A stretch of DNA of 64,000 nucleotides from Rhododendron vialii (Eukaryota; Streptophyta; Magnoliopsida; Ericales; Ericaceae). Below, one piece after another: positions 1 to 12,900 of this stretch. The stretch is taken from contig NC_080564.1 in NCBI RefSeq assembly GCF_030253575.1, positions 26,764,561 to 26,828,560 of the forward strand, in the 5' to 3' direction. The notes beneath the pieces are model-generated. The model saw only the letters and a program-made list of their open reading frames with translations, was not told the DNA's origin and ran no database searches. Position 1 is the stretch's first letter, and every line of letters begins with the position of its first letter. The translations under genes and the position numbers were made by a program.

Positions 1-106
1 CATTTTTCCTTCATAAAGGTGATAACTTTCCTCCCACCCGTAATTGTGCTTTAGTATCTTTGTATTAAGAACCATAAGGCAGATCCTGTTTGAGCTCTGG
101 CACTAA

Positions 107-2092
107 ATGGCAGAGAGACTGAGACGGATTAAAGAGAGATTGAAGGCGGCTGCTGAAACAGGAGATATCGAAGGCTTGTACGAGTCAATTAAGGGGACCC
201 TAATGTTTTGGATCATATAGATGCTATACCTTTTGTTGATACTCCTCTACACACAGCTGCCTCAGCAGGACAGATGGATTTTGCTATAGAAATCTTGAGA
301 TTGAAGCCATCATTTGGTAGGAAGCTAAACCCAGATGGGCTAAGCTCCTTGCACCTTGCTTTATTAAACAAGAAGTTCGATATGGTAAAGCGACTCATAA
401 AGTTGGACAAGGAGCTCATACGGGTCAAAGGAAAGCAGGGGAACACTCCTTTGAATTTCATTGCCAACAAAGAAATTTATGCCAATTAAGAACAGAGTAC
501 TGGATGGTCGCGTTAATATTTTGGCAGATTGCCATGAAAACCAAGAATAAAAGTGCTGTAGAAGTTTTATTGGGACTTCTTCGCAGGATTTACAAGAAAA
601 GAGTGCTGGCCTCCAAAGATGACAAAGGGAACACTGCTTTGCATATACCGGTGTTCAATTCACAGCTCCAGGTAAGCGGTCTATCCTCTTGATTGCACTT
701 TTTTTATTATATGCCCACTAATGACTTGATCAGGCAGCATTGGGAACGAACTCGGTTATTGGTTTCTCCAGACCGAGAGAGACGATGCGCAGTTGTGGAA
801 AGATAACCATGAATTGTAGGTGCAGCAGGCTATCAAAAAGTTAGCAAGAATGCAATTTTATGTGCCTGATTATATGTACACGGACAGTGGGTAGTTCTAG
901 AGAAATTTTATCGGGGAAAATACGAAATGGGAACTTGCATTTGCATGGTTGTGAGTGGGGAGAAAGACACTGTTGCCATGGTAATGGTATAACAGACAAT
1001 CTGTATTTTGAGTTTAACAGAGTTCAAACCACCACTTTACTCCATTGTTCAGGCTTCCAAATATCTACAAAGAGATTCATTATGTTAATAAGTTAACTCC
1101 ATCGCTTAGGCTTCCAAATCTATAAAAAGAAATTCATTACCTTAATAAATTGCTGATTTTTTTTTGTGTGCCTTTTGCAGATGGTGAAATTATTAGTTAA
1201 AGAATCCTTTGTGGACATAAATGCAAATAATTCAGAGACACAGATTGCACTTGACATCGCTCTGCTACTTGATCAAAGTAATGAAGCCAGATCGATTGTG
1301 AATACTTTACGCTTTGCAGGAGCTTTAGAAAGTTCATCGTCTGCTAATAATGACTATAGTCTTGCTAAATTTTTTAATTCGCCCGAGCAACCTTTGGAAG
1401 TACTCTATAAAACATAAGAGTGTTATCGGTAGACACGTGTCAATGGAGCTGCGTACGTAATACTGGACTGGTGGAAGCTGTGCTAATTGCGACGGCGACC
1501 TTCATAGGTGTACTTAGCCCCTTGGAGGGATAGGCGGTGGTGACAACAACCTTCTTACAAATGGCGGTAATCACGTCAACGCCACAGTTTCGTCCACCAA
1601 CAACCTATTAGCTGCTAACACCTTATCCATTCCCACTGACGATCCTGTCAAACGATTTCCGTTCGACGTTCCTGATGCAAAACATCTTATACTTAATTAT
1701 GGAGCTGCCTTCCTCACTTTTTATCGATTCAACACAGGTGCCATTGTTCTCTCGATGTCGTCGATATATAATGTTTTCCTTCCCAGTTCATGCCTCATTG
1801 GGTCTACTGCATGGCGCTCTTTTCATTATGATGCTAGCCTTTGGGGTTTCATTATACCTCATATCACCATCGTTTGGTTACTCTGAGACATTTTTTACAG
1901 CATCCGGCCTGTTGGCGTGAGATGCAGCTGGTTTATTTCTGTATAGTAGGTGTCTGCCGCGCGCATGTAATGATGTAATTGGAACTACCTCCAAGGGATG
2001 CATGGGATCGAGATCTCTTCGTGTCAAAGCTTCAAACTAATTAAACGCCTTATATATATGATGCATGCTAAAACGTTTGTTGGGCAATAATT
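107..2092 (+). pseudogene. Ankyrin-PGG (BDA1-like) gene copy A, decayed
   Basis: This is a dead copy of the ankyrin-PGG family. Exon 1 runs from an ATG at 107 to a donor GT at 672; exon 2 begins after a CAG at 1180. A one-base deletion near 201 (seen against copies C and E) shifts the frame to a stop near 218. A stop at 487 and a deletion of roughly 75 bases around 530 remove part of the ankyrin region. The exon 2 ankyrin part reads to 1417; the PGG and membrane part (1441-2090) is recognisable but broken by frameshifts and stops. Residual ankyrin repeats are clear ([23 protein letters not shown]). The PGG exon and 3' flank most resemble copy E. Function is almost certainly lost. Pseudogene status is sure; exact ends are approximate. 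Confidence 0.85.
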
Positions 2093-2307
2093 AAGTGATC
2101 GGTACCTCCTAAACCAGATGCGACAGTTGCCAAACATAACATTGGCAAGTGTGAGATCGAGGTTGTCATTGTGTGGTTAAATTATTTTGTTACAGTATTT
2201 GTTTTTCACCTTAATTAAGTGTGTACGTAGTTTAATGTCGTCGTTGTTTGGTTTTCCTTTATTTATTCTCTATGTATAATCTTGCCTTTGCTTTGATATT
2301 AGAATTA
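2093..2307. other. 3' flank of copy A
   Basis: Non-coding. It matches the 3' flank of copy E (shared AACATTGGCAAGTGTGAGA block and the later TTTGGCAAAAT block near 2600), so it is part of the duplicated gene unit and probably 3' UTR and downstream DNA. Confidence 0.6.
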
Positions 2308-2479
2308 GAGAATACATTCTTTACACCGCCGGTGTAAACATTTATTTCCTTAAAAATCAATTGCATTGCGCCATGTCACCGTGTTTTATTAATTGGGACC
2401 ACTATTTTGATACATGTCACAATGCAATTGATTTGGAGGAAACAAATGTTTACACCGGCGGTGTAAAGAATTTATTCTC
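2308..2479. mobile_element. Foldback MITE with TTA target duplication
   Basis: A 172 bp near-perfect inverted repeat with arms of about 75 bp, flanked by TTA on both sides (2305-2307 and 2480-2482), as in PIF/Harbinger (Tourist) MITEs. Within each arm the sequence TTTACACCGCCGGTGTAAA is itself a perfect 19 bp palindrome, so each terminus can fold separately. No coding capacity. Confidence 0.75.
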
Positions 2480-3554
2480 TTAAAATTTATATTGGACTAC
2501 AGGAATTGATAAACTATTTTTCTTCTCTCGCTCCTCTTCTCACTTCCAAATCTGTAGCTAACATGCATGCGTGGTACTAGAACTTCTTCTTCTTCTTCTT
2601 TCATTTGGCAAAATAAAAGGATTTTATTCTTTTCATTTGGCAAAATAAAAGGATTTTATTCATCTGAATGGCTGTAAATTAAGCCTACGTAAAGAGAAAT
2701 ATCCTCTGTTTTTTATATTCTCTTTCTCAGTTTTTCTATACATCATGTTTGTCAAATAATGGGCTGGTTATTTAAGATTGTATTGGTAAAAAGGGAAAAT
2801 ATGTATGCAAAAAGGGTAAGGAAACACTAATTAGTGGAATTAAAAAAAAAAGGGTAAGGAAACCTAATTGGCTTCGTGATGAAAAATCTATTTTTTATTT
2901 TTTGATTTACATCAATCTAAAACTACTACTAATAAAAAATTAACGAAAAATCCTAAAAATTACCCACTAGGCTGTCATTAAATTTTAAACAAAGAAAACA
3001 CTGCAAGATTACCAAGTTGAGAGAGCAAGCTGTTAGGATGTGTTTTTAGCAGATTATAGATAGCATAACTACGATTGTACATTGACAAACATTGACAAGG
3101 AAAACAAAGTCCTAATACAGAAGAAAACTATGATTAATTGTACTGTAAATTTTTCTTAATGGTGTTAGATAATTAACAACTTCAATAACATACCACATAT
3201 ATATATTGGGTAATTTACGATGAGATACTTATAGATCCATCTAGACCACAGATTAATTTAAATTTACGCTAGCACTTTAGTATTTCACGTTATACTACTT
3301 GTATAGTTTACCCGAAAAAGTCTGCAATGGACACTTATCTTTCCTTCGTATTTTAGCAACGACATAGTTGCGTGTGCATAAATACTAATTTTAAAAACAC
3401 TTCTATTTTTTGAAAAGTCTATAATACATGATATGTACTATATGCATTTATTGTAGGGTTTATTCATAATATTTTGGCGCGTTTTGTAACTTTTATTCCA
3501 AAACCCGTAACCTTTCAGTGATCGGATTTAGGATTCAAAACATTTTTACTATTA
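2480..3554. repeat. AT-rich spacer with a short tandem duplication
   Basis: Gene-free. Near 2600-2660 a roughly 32 bp unit (TCATTTGGCAAAATAAAAGG and onward) is repeated directly; copy E has a single version downstream, so the doubling happened here. The remainder is AT-rich intergenic DNA with no supported feature. Confidence 0.5.
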
Positions 3555-3937
3555 TTAAAACAGGGAGTGATCATATGGGGAGGGTCCCATTAGGCTGATA
3601 ATAAGGTACACACACCCCCAGTCCGTCCATAGGATAGGATACCCTCCTGACATTAATCTTTCAAGTACTCAACGATGCCATTTGTTTTAGGAAAGGAAAA
3701 GGCCGAAAAGAATGTCTCTGACCCGTAAGGTACAGTGAAAAGAAAGCACTCTCCTAAACAAATGGCATCGTCAAATTCCATCTTCTGCAGGTGAGGTGAT
3801 GGGTTGGATTGGGTTGGGTTGGGTTGGAAGACGACGACTACTACTACAACCAAAAAAAATATGTGGACTCCTAATAGATCTTTTGACCGTACCTTAGCCT
3901 ACTGGGACCCTCCCCATATGATCACTCCCTGTTTTAA
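3555..3937. mobile_element. Foldback MITE with about 48 bp terminal inverted repeats
   Basis: The left arm begins TTAAAACAGGGAGTG and the right arm is its reverse complement over about 48 bp with a few mismatches. A second inverted repeat lies inside (ATGCCATTTGTTTTAGG near 3675 and its complement near 3755), as does a GGGTT-rich run near 3800-3826. It sits just upstream of the conserved 5' block of copy B. The short reading frame inside it is a by-product of the repeats. Target duplication is unclear because the arm ends in TTAA. Confidence 0.65.
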
Positions 3938-4040
3938 CTCGTTATAAAGGTGATAACTTTCCTCCCACTCGTTGTGCTTAATTAGCAACACTTGTGTACA
4001 GAACCCGATAAGGCAGATTTCGTTTGAGCTCGGTCACTAA

Positions 4041-4273
4041 CCCCGTCCCGCAACGCGAAATAAGAACTTATTTTTTAAGAAGGCAATTTTAAGTTCAAAA
4101 ATAATAAGTTTATTAAAATCTAAAAATATGCAATATGGATCTTGTTTAAAAGATCACATTGAGATCTTTAATACGGTGCAGAAAAAAATAAAAAAATATT
4201 TTTCATTTACATTATTTTTTAATTTGAAAATGTGAAATAAGTACTTATTTTTTAAAAAGTGTTCTGGAACGGG
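4041..4273. mobile_element. hAT-type MITE inserted immediately upstream of the copy B start codon
   Basis: Compared with copy A, whose leader runs straight into the ATG, copy B has 233 extra bases between its leader and its ATG at 4280. The ends are related inverted repeats (CCCGTCCCG at left, CGGAACGGG-type at right, then AAATAAG..ACTTATTTTTTAA subterminal blocks on both sides). The flanks CACTAA and CTCTAA look like a decayed target duplication. The class is inferred. Confidence 0.6.
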
Positions 4274-5393
4274 CTCTAAATGGCACACGGAATGAGACGG
4301 ATTTGACAGAGGTTGAAGGCGGCTGCTGAAACAGGAGATATCAATGGCTTGTACGGGTCAATTAAGGAGGCCCCTGATGTTTTGGACCGTATAGATGCTA
4401 AACCTTTCGTTGATACTCCTCTACATACGGCCGCCTCGGCAGGACATACTGATTTCGCTGTAGAAATCTTGAGATTGAAGCCATCGTTTGGTAGGAAGCT
4501 GAACCCAGATGGGCTAAGCTCCTTGCACCTGGCTTTATTAAATGACAAGTTCGATACGGTAAGACGACTCATAAAGTTGGACAAGGAGCTCATACGGGTC
4601 AAAGGAAAGCAGGGGAACACTCTTTTGCATTTCATTGCTAACAATGAAATTTATACCAATAAATAACAAAGAGTACAGGATGATCGCATTAATACTTTGG
4701 CAGAATTCCTATTTGCTTGCCCGAATTCAATTGAGGACCTGACAAATCAAGATGAGACTACTCTACATATCGTCGTGAGAACCAAGAATAAAAGTGCTGT
4801 AGAAATCATATTGGGACTTATTCTAAGGATCAACAAGAGAAGATTGCTGGCCAACAAAGATGACAAAGGGAACACTGCTTTGGATTCAGCAGTGGAAAAT
4901 TCACAGCTCGAGGTATGGGGTCTATCCCTCTGATTGAACTCTTTTGATAACTTTATATGCTATTAAGTAATTTGCAAGCATGGAATTTTATGTGCCTTAT
5001 ATTATATACACGAACAGCCGGTAGTTTTTGAGAAATTTTCTTGGGAAAATACGAAAAATGGGAACTTGCATGTGCATGGTTGTGTGTGAGGAGAAAGACG
5101 CTTTTTATAGTGTGATGGTATAATAGTCTATCTGTATTTTGTGTTTAAAAGAGCTAACCACTTTACTCCATTGTTCAGGCTTCCAAATCTCTACAAAGAA
5201 ATTCATTATGTTAATAAGTTTAACTCCATCGCTTAGGCTTCCAAATCTATAAAAAGAAGGGATTCATTACCTTAATAAATTGCTGATTTGTTTGTGTGCC
5301 ATATGCAGATGGTGAAGTTATTAGTTAAAGAACCTTTTGCGAACATAAATGCAAAGAATTTAGACAAACAGACTGCACTTGACATCGCTCTGC

Positions 5394-5953
5394 TGTTAGT
5401 AATTTATTTTAATCAATGGGTATCTGTAATCTTAACGTGGGGAGATTAATAAGTATTTAATATCATGAAGCTCGTAATATAATTGAGATAAAGACGGAAG
5501 TACAATTATAATTTTATAGTGGAGTGAATTATAATTAGTGAAATAAAAAATAGAATCCTGGCAGGATTAGGTTTTCTTATTTACACTGGGAGCCCAAACT
5601 TATTACTCCTTAGGTCCCTATCGTAGCCCTATATATACACGTTATGCTCTCTAGGTCAGGTTGATATTTTTCTATTATTCACAAAATAGAGGCAGGCTTA
5701 AAGAGAGCAAATAGATCACTAAAGAGTCCACACTTGGTTCGTATTCTAGACGTGCAGGGAATACGATAGAAGATCGTAATGTCCGGTCGAGCAGTATTTG
5801 TGGTTTATAGCAAGGCGTGCTATAACAAGTTCAACCAACGTTCGTGTCGCAGGGAGTTGAGGTAGAACCCTAATTCCGCCGCTTAGGGTTTTACAATTTT
5901 TGTTGTCTAATCTGTACGCATCATTATTGGGTTCTGGGAATCATTTCCCAACA
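5394..5953 (+). repeat. 5' LTR of the copy B Copia element
   Basis: 560 bp LTR, paired with 12145-12708. It holds a TATA-like CTATATATACACG near 5628, probably the element's own promoter. Several substitutions separate the two LTRs, many more than in the Gypsy element at 32-47 kb, so this insertion looks older. Confidence 0.9.
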
Positions 5954-7469
5954 GTGGTATCAGAGCAGGTTGTAATCACGCGTATGGATTAAAGAGGCCA
6001 TGTTGTCCGTAGGTTATAGATGGTAGAACGTAGAACCGTGCTAACTCTTGTTTTGCAGCGTTCTTACCCAGCTATTATGGTCACGTAATTTTTTGTTGAT
6101 TTTATGTGATTGGATCCCACGATAATTTTTTCGTGGTTATTGTTATTTATTGGGTACCACGATTATTTTTCATGGTTGTAATAATTAACGTAGCATGTGT
6201 TATTTATTGGGAACCACAATTATTTTTTGTGGTTGTAATAATTAACGTAGCATGTAAACTCCAATGGAGGCATAAGATTGATGTATGTATGTTTTTTCGA
6301 TTGTAATAGCATTCGACGATTATTCGGAGATCGACGATGGTAGATACAAAAGATACAAGTTGTTTGGCTCGCAATAGATTTTTTCCAGATTCGTAAGATC
6401 TGATTGCAGGGCTATTTCGACCTAGTAAACATTGGAATTAGAAAATCTGTTCTTGACAAAAGTTGTAGATAATTGAATTTCGAGTCCAACCCAATTTGAA
6501 TCACTTCAATTGGAAGTCGGATGAAGAAGATATGGCCAAAATACTAAAGGTTGTACAATTTACGCGGGAATATGTCAATTCCGAAATTTCTTGCCTAAGC
6601 ACGGTTGGATTTTGGTTTCCTTGATTGATTCAAACTATCTAAGTCTTCCACACAAATATAGCTGATGGATTTCAAGTTTAGGACTCTTTATCGCTTAAGG
6701 ATTTCAAGTTTGGAAGGATTTATTATTATTCAAGGATTGCATCTTTGACCATAATAGTTGGGATGCATATTTTACTATGTTTCCTTATTTATGTTTATGC
6801 ATGTTTCCATAAGTGTTTGCAGATGTGATAGTTTTACCATATTTAACAATATGGTAATATATGGCCTTTGATTTAGATCACGTTTTTTTTTTTTTTTTGC
6901 AAACTCGAAAATTTTGATAACCCTCACAAATTTTTAAATAACTAAGTGGGAGAGGGAGTTTATTTTATAAATGCCACGATCTCCATTACTAGTTTGTCGA
7001 TGATGTAATTAATTTTGTATGATGGTTTTAAAACCTTTCCCCTCATCGGTACAGACTTCCTTAAATGATAGGTCTATGATAATTGTTTTATGAATTACTT
7101 CACCATCTGAGGTAATTCATAACGGAATAATGGGTCATGGGGCTAGGTAATGGTATACACTTAGCTGTAAATAATAATATCCTCACTATCTGAGTCACTA
7201 TTATTATTTATAGGACCGAAGCTATATTGGCTATTTAATTTTGCTTGGCAATGTATAGTGTCTAGATAGTAAAATTAAAAGGTTGTGTCTATCTACACGA
7301 ATGATAAAGAGTAGAGACTTCCCATTGAGGCATGCTCTTCACGGTGTGTAGGATTGTCAATATTTTTCTTTTTAACATGTGGTAGAGAGAACCAATATTA
7401 AAATGAAATTCAAAATTTTTATTGCCCTTCATAATTGATTGTTATGTTATTTGATTCTCATATTTAAAA

Positions 7470-10400
7470 ATGGGCTCTTTTAATCCACTTGCCATTATTC
7501 TCAAAGAAAATAAACTTATTGGACTAAACTATGTTGACTGGAAAAGAAACTTGAATATTGTGTTAACTGCTAAGGGCCACAAATATGTGCTATCTACGGC
7601 GTGCCCTCCTATACCTGAAGAGAATGCCACAGAACAAGAAGCAAAACCTATAAAGATTGGGTTAAGGCTGATGAGATGGCGAGGTGTTATATTTTGGCTT
7701 CTACGTCGAATATATAGCAACATCAGCATCAAGCTATGGAAACTGCTTCTGATATGATGCTGAACCTCAAAGAAATGTTTGGGGATCAGAATCGAGCAGC
7801 AAAGCTAGTTGCTATGAAAGAATTGGTGAGCATCACCCATGTTGAAAGGACCCCGATTAGGGATCATGTTCTGAAGATGATAGCTCTTCTTAATGAACTA
7901 GAAATCCTTGGAACTGAAATTGATGGGAAAACCCAAATCGATTTCGTTCTTAACTCACTGCAGTCTGAGAGTTTTAAGTAGTTTCGCCTGACTTATTCTA
8001 TAAATAAAATGCATTTATCTTTGGCGGAACTTCTTAAGAAACTCCAAGCAGATGAGGGTCTTTTGGTTTGGTAGAAACCACCATCAGTGCTAATGGCAGA
8101 GAAGGCTTTTACTTCTAAGCCAAAAAGCAAGAAGAAGCAGAATAAGTCTCAGAAAAAGATTATGGAGGCAGTTCATGCGCTTCAAGGTGGAGTGAAAAAG
8201 CCTGCGGGCAAGTGTTTTCATTATAAGCAGAAAGGACACTGGAAGAAGGAATGTCCGATTTTTCTCAATAAAGTGAACAAACAAGGTAAATCTTTTTCAC
8301 TAGTTGTTAAATCATGTTTAGCGGTGCTATCTACTAGTACCTGGTGTGTAGATACGGGAGCCACTAATCATGTTTGCAATTCATTGCAAGGGTTCCAGGA
8401 AACCAGAAGACTTAGTGATGAGGAGATTTATGTACATATGGAAAATGCTACGAGAGTGACAGCAGTTGCAGTAGGAAATTTTTTTTTTAAATTTTAGTAG
8501 TAATAGGAGTTTAATTTTGAGAGATTGTCTTTATGTTCCTACTGTTAGAAGAAACTTGGTTTCAGTTCCTAAATTAATAAATGATGGATATTTGGTTTAT
8601 TTTAGTGACTCTGTGGTTATTAAGTTAAATAAACGTTTTATCTGTTTTGGTTTATTGGTGGATGATCTCTACATTATTAATCTTATATTTTCTGCAGTGC
8701 AACTATATGAATTGAATAACATTAATAATTTACCATGTAAGAGAAAAGAGCCTTCTAAATTGAACCAAATGTATCTTGGCACTTATGTCTTGGTCATATT
8801 AATCTGAATAGGATTTCTAGACTGGTTAGAGATGGACCTTTAGGTTCATTAAAAGTTAAGGAACTTCCAATCTGTGAATCATGTTTGGAAAGTAAGATGA
8901 CAAAAAAGCCTTTTTCAGCAAAAGAATATAGAGCCAAAGAGCCGTTGGAATTGGTTCACTCTGATTTGTGTGGGCCTATGAATCTTCAAGCTAAAGGTGG
9001 TTTTGAGTACTTTGTCACTTTTATTGACGATTACTCAATGTATGGATACATTTATTTGATGCGCTGTAAGTCCGAATGCTTTGAGAAATTCAAGGAGTAT
9101 AGGGCAGAAACGAAAAAGCGTTTGGGTAAATGTCTCAAGACACTACGATCTGATCGTGATGGTGAATACCTCTTGGGAGAGTTTAGGGACTACTTGTCAG
9201 CTCCAAGTATGCCACAACAAAATGGCGTAGCAGAGAGAAGGAATAGGACTCTTATGGATATGATAAGATCAATAATGAGTTATTCAGATTTACCAATTTC
9301 GTTTTGGGGGCATGCACTAGAAATAGCAGCGTATATTCTTAACTTGGTACCATTTAAGTCAGTACCATCTACACCCACAGAACTATGGACTGGACGCAAA
9401 CCTAGTCTGCAGCATGTTCGGGTTTGGGGTAGTCCAGCACATGTGCTGAATGGGAACGCAGATAAATTGAAATCGATGACAAAAGTTTGCTTGTTTGTAG
9501 GGTACCCTAGAGGAACGAGAGGTGGACTGTTTTATAGTCCTACGGGTAAGAATGTCATTGTTAGCACTAATGCCCGGTTCTTAGAAGAGGACTATGTGAT
9601 AGACCACAAGCCCAAAAGTAAATTGTTCTAGAGGAATTGAGAGAAGAGAGACCGGCACAAACTTTTTTACCACCAATAGTATAGGCAGAAACGCCACAAA
9701 AGACATCTGTAGAGGCACGTATTGACACACCGGTACCTCGTCATAGTGGGAGGGTTATTGTTCCACCTAGTCGGTATACGTTATTGGGAGAGTCTTTTGA
9801 AATGATCCCTGATGATCAACATGCCGAACCCTGTTACTACAATAAGGCACTTCAAGATAAAGATGTGAAACTTTGGCGAAAGGCTATGAAATCAGAGATG
9901 GAGTTTATGTACTCTAATCAGGTCTGAGATCTTATAGAATCACCTGAAGGGATTAAACCCATTGAATGCAAGTGGATCTACAAGAAGAAGAGAGGGACGG
10001 ACGGGAAGGTGCATACCTTCAAAGTTAGGCTTGTTGCGAAAAGGTATACTCAGAAAGAAGAGATCGACTATGAGGAAACTTTTTTGCTAGTAGCCATGCT
10101 TAAGTCCATCCGAATTCTTTTATCCATTGCGGCTCATCTCGATTACGAGATTTTGCAAATGGATGTCAAGACCGCGTTCCTTAATGGAAATCTGGATGAG
10201 TATATCTATATGGTGCAACCAGATGGATTCATAGCAAAAGATCAGGAGCACATGTTGTGCAAGCTCAAGAAGTCTATTTATGGGTTTAAGCAGGCATCTA
10301 AATCTTGGAACATTCGTTTTGATCAAGCAATCAAGTCTTTTGGTTTTGATCAATGTCCGGATGAGTCATGTGTGTACAAGAAGCGCAACGGAAAGTTGTA

Positions 10401-11402
10401 GTGTTTCTAGTACTATATGTCGATGATATCCTGCTTATCGAAAACGATGTGGGAGTGTTATCTTCAGTGAAAGTGAGGTTATCCGGCCAATTCGAAATGA
10501 AGGACTTAGGAGAAACTGGTCACATCCTAGGGATTAAGCTTATACGAGATCGCAAGAATAGGATGTTGGGCTTATCACAAGATATTTATATTGATGTCAT
10601 TCTAGCCCGTTTTAGCATGCAAGATTCCAAGAAATGGTTCCTCCCTTTTAGACATGTAATCAACCTATCTAAGGATCAGTGTCCTAAAACACCTGAGGAG
10701 ATGGAGAAAATGAAGGCAGTTTCTTATGCCTCAACAGTAGGAAGCCTTATGCATGCTATGTTGTGTACTAGACCTGATATTTGCTTTGTCGTTGGCATGG
10801 TTAGCAGATTTCAGTCTAATCCAGGGCAAAAACATTGGACTGTAGTGAAACATATATTCAAATATATAAAAAGAACTAGAGATCATATGTTGATATTCCA
10901 GTCAGATAGTCTGGTACCTCATGGGTACACAGACTCAGACTTTATGTCAGATAGGGATTCCAGAAAGTCTACCTCAAGATATGTGTTTACCTTGGAAGGT
11001 GGAGCCATAAGTTGGAGGAGTATCAAACAATCTTGCATTGCTAATTCTACCATGGAGGCAGAGTATGTGGCAGCTTCTGAAGCAGCCAAGAAGGCTATTT
11101 GGCTTAGAAACTTTTTGTTGGATCTGGAAGTGGTCCCTTCAGTGCAATCAGCCATTACACTCTATTGTGACAATAGCGATGCAGTTGCTAATTCGAAGGA
11201 GCCAAGGACTCATAAAAAGGGTAAACACATTGAGCGTAATTATCACCTGATTCGAGAGATCGTACAGAGAGGTGATGTTGCTGTGACCAAGATTATATCG
11301 GCGAATAACCTGGCAGATCCTTTTACGAAGAGCTTACTAGCTAAGACTTTTGATAGTCACGTAGAGGGAATGGAAGTAAGATGCATGACAGTATGGTTTT
11401 GA
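7470..11402 (+). pseudogene. Copia gag-pol polyprotein remnant
   Basis: Coding remnant on the plus strand, interrupted by frameshifts and stops. Gag begins at 7470 (MGSFNPLAIILKENK) and breaks near 7700. A zinc knuckle near 8212-8255 reads CFHYKQKGHWKKEC, so the second Cys is Tyr. Protease has an intact DTGA near 8355. Integrase follows (8885-9631) with the C-terminal DDE part including QQNGVAERRNRTL. Reverse transcriptase (10009-10401) shows MDVKTAFLNG; a frameshift near 10400 precedes YVDDILL. RNase H follows with YTDSDFMSDRDSRKSTS and EAEYVAASEA, ending at a stop at 11400-11402. It cannot make a working polyprotein. Copia identity is certain; the lineage was not resolved. Confidence 0.9.
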
Positions 11403-12144
11403 GTCTTAGTGGGAGTTTGTTAGGAGATTATGTAAAAGTTATGTTTTTATATGATGGATTAATATTTAATTATTAATCAGATTTATCCATTTTTGATGAG
11501 AATCTTTATGGGCAATATTTGCATGATATTTTTGTATGTTGTGCGTGTGTGTCTTTTATTCTATATAGTAGATAATCCAGTGTGTAGAGTACGGCTTACA
11601 CACAAAAAATTGGATCATCAGTTCTTATGGAATATAAGTTATGGTTCACAGTCTTAGATGAAATTTGACACACCATCGGTAGGATTGTAGCACAATGTTT
11701 TAGTAGGTCTGTCTTGACTACAGGGAACAATCTAGTTCTAACTCATTGTGCTAGTACACTTTATGTGTATTGAACAAGGCCGCATTGAGGTAATTGTCTT
11801 TGTACTAATTTTATAAGACAATTGAAACTTTATGGTTATTATGAATGCTTATGCTCTTAATCCAAAAATAATTATTAGAAGTGTATATTTAATGTTGTTG
11901 ATTTTGATTCATTAAAGAGTGAGATTTTTATACGGCCAATAGTCTCAGTGAGTTGGGTAGCAATATTATGTATATGACAACTATTAATTATTGATGGAAT
12001 CCATGTCCCAGTAAGGATTGATGATACCCCTTGAGTAAGTTTATAAGTTTCGATTATGTCAAACCCTGCAGGTGGATTTGTATACGACATATCGAATAAG
12101 TTAAGCGGATAGTCTGAAGATAAGATGTTGATTAAGTGGAAAAT

Positions 12145-12708
12145 TGCTAGTAATTTATTTTAATCAACGGGTATTTGTAATTTTAACGTGGGAAGATTAA
12201 TAAGTATTTAATATCATGAAGCTCGTAATATAATTGAGATAAGGACATGAGTGCAATTATAATTCTGTAGTTGAATGAATTATAATTAGTGAAATAAGAA
12301 ATAGAATCCTTGCAAGATTAGATTTTGTTATTAATTTATACTGGGAGCCTAGACTTATTATTCTTTAGGTCCCTATCGTAGCCGTATATATACATGTTAT
12401 GCTCTCTAGGTCAGGTTGATGTTTTTCTATTATTCACAAAATAGAGGCAGGCTTAGAGAGAGCAAATAGATCACAAAAGAGTCCACACTTGGCTCGTATT
12501 CTAGACGTGCATGGAATACTATAAAAGATCGTAAGGTACGGTCAAGCAGTATTTGTGGTTTATAGCAAGGCGTGCTATAACAAGTTCAACCAGCGTTCGT
12601 GTCGCAGGGAGTTGGGGTAGAACCCTAATTTCGCCTTGTAGGATTTTACAATTTTTATTGTCTAATCTGTACGCATCATTACTGGGTTCTGGGAATCGTT
12701 TCCCAACA
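12145..12708 (+). repeat. 3' LTR of the copy B Copia element
   Basis: 564 bp direct repeat of 5394-5953, ending TTTCCCAACA. The first dinucleotides are TGCTAG here and TGTTAG in the 5' copy. The second target duplication TCTGC follows directly and continues into copy B exon 2. Confidence 0.9.
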
Positions 12709-12900
12709 TCTGCAACGTCTTGCTCAAAGTGATGTTGCCAGATCGGCGAAAGCTTTAGAAAATTCATCCTGTGATGAGAATGACTATGCTCTTGCTAAAT
12801 TTTTGAATTCGCCCGAGCGATGTTTGAAAGTACTCTATAAACAAAAGTTTTTTATGGGTAGATCAGTGACAATGGAGTTGTGTAACATTGGACTTGTGGT

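Larger units (their letters stand above)
5394..12708 (+). mobile_element. Copia LTR retrotransposon, complete but decayed, in exon 2 of copy B
   Basis: A full-length element of 7,315 bp flanked by a perfect 5 bp target duplication TCTGC (5389-5393 and 12709-12713). LTRs are 5394-5953 and 12145-12708, bounded by TG..CA. The primer-binding site TGGTATCAGAGC at 5955-5966 matches the 3' end of initiator-Met tRNA. Domain order gag, protease, integrase, reverse transcriptase, RNase H is that of Ty1/Copia. About 1.5 kb of leader precedes gag, and about 740 bp of non-coding DNA separates the coding end from the 3' LTR. Joining the flanks gives the same exon sequence found uninterrupted in copy C. Confidence 0.95.

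Noticed and set aside
3653-3853. Minus-strand frame starting with a poly-Val run
   Set aside because: Low-complexity sequence within a foldback MITE.
5391-5393. An alternative exon end of copy B at the Copia boundary
   Set aside because: The target duplication and the continuation at 12714 show that it is an insertion, not a splice site.
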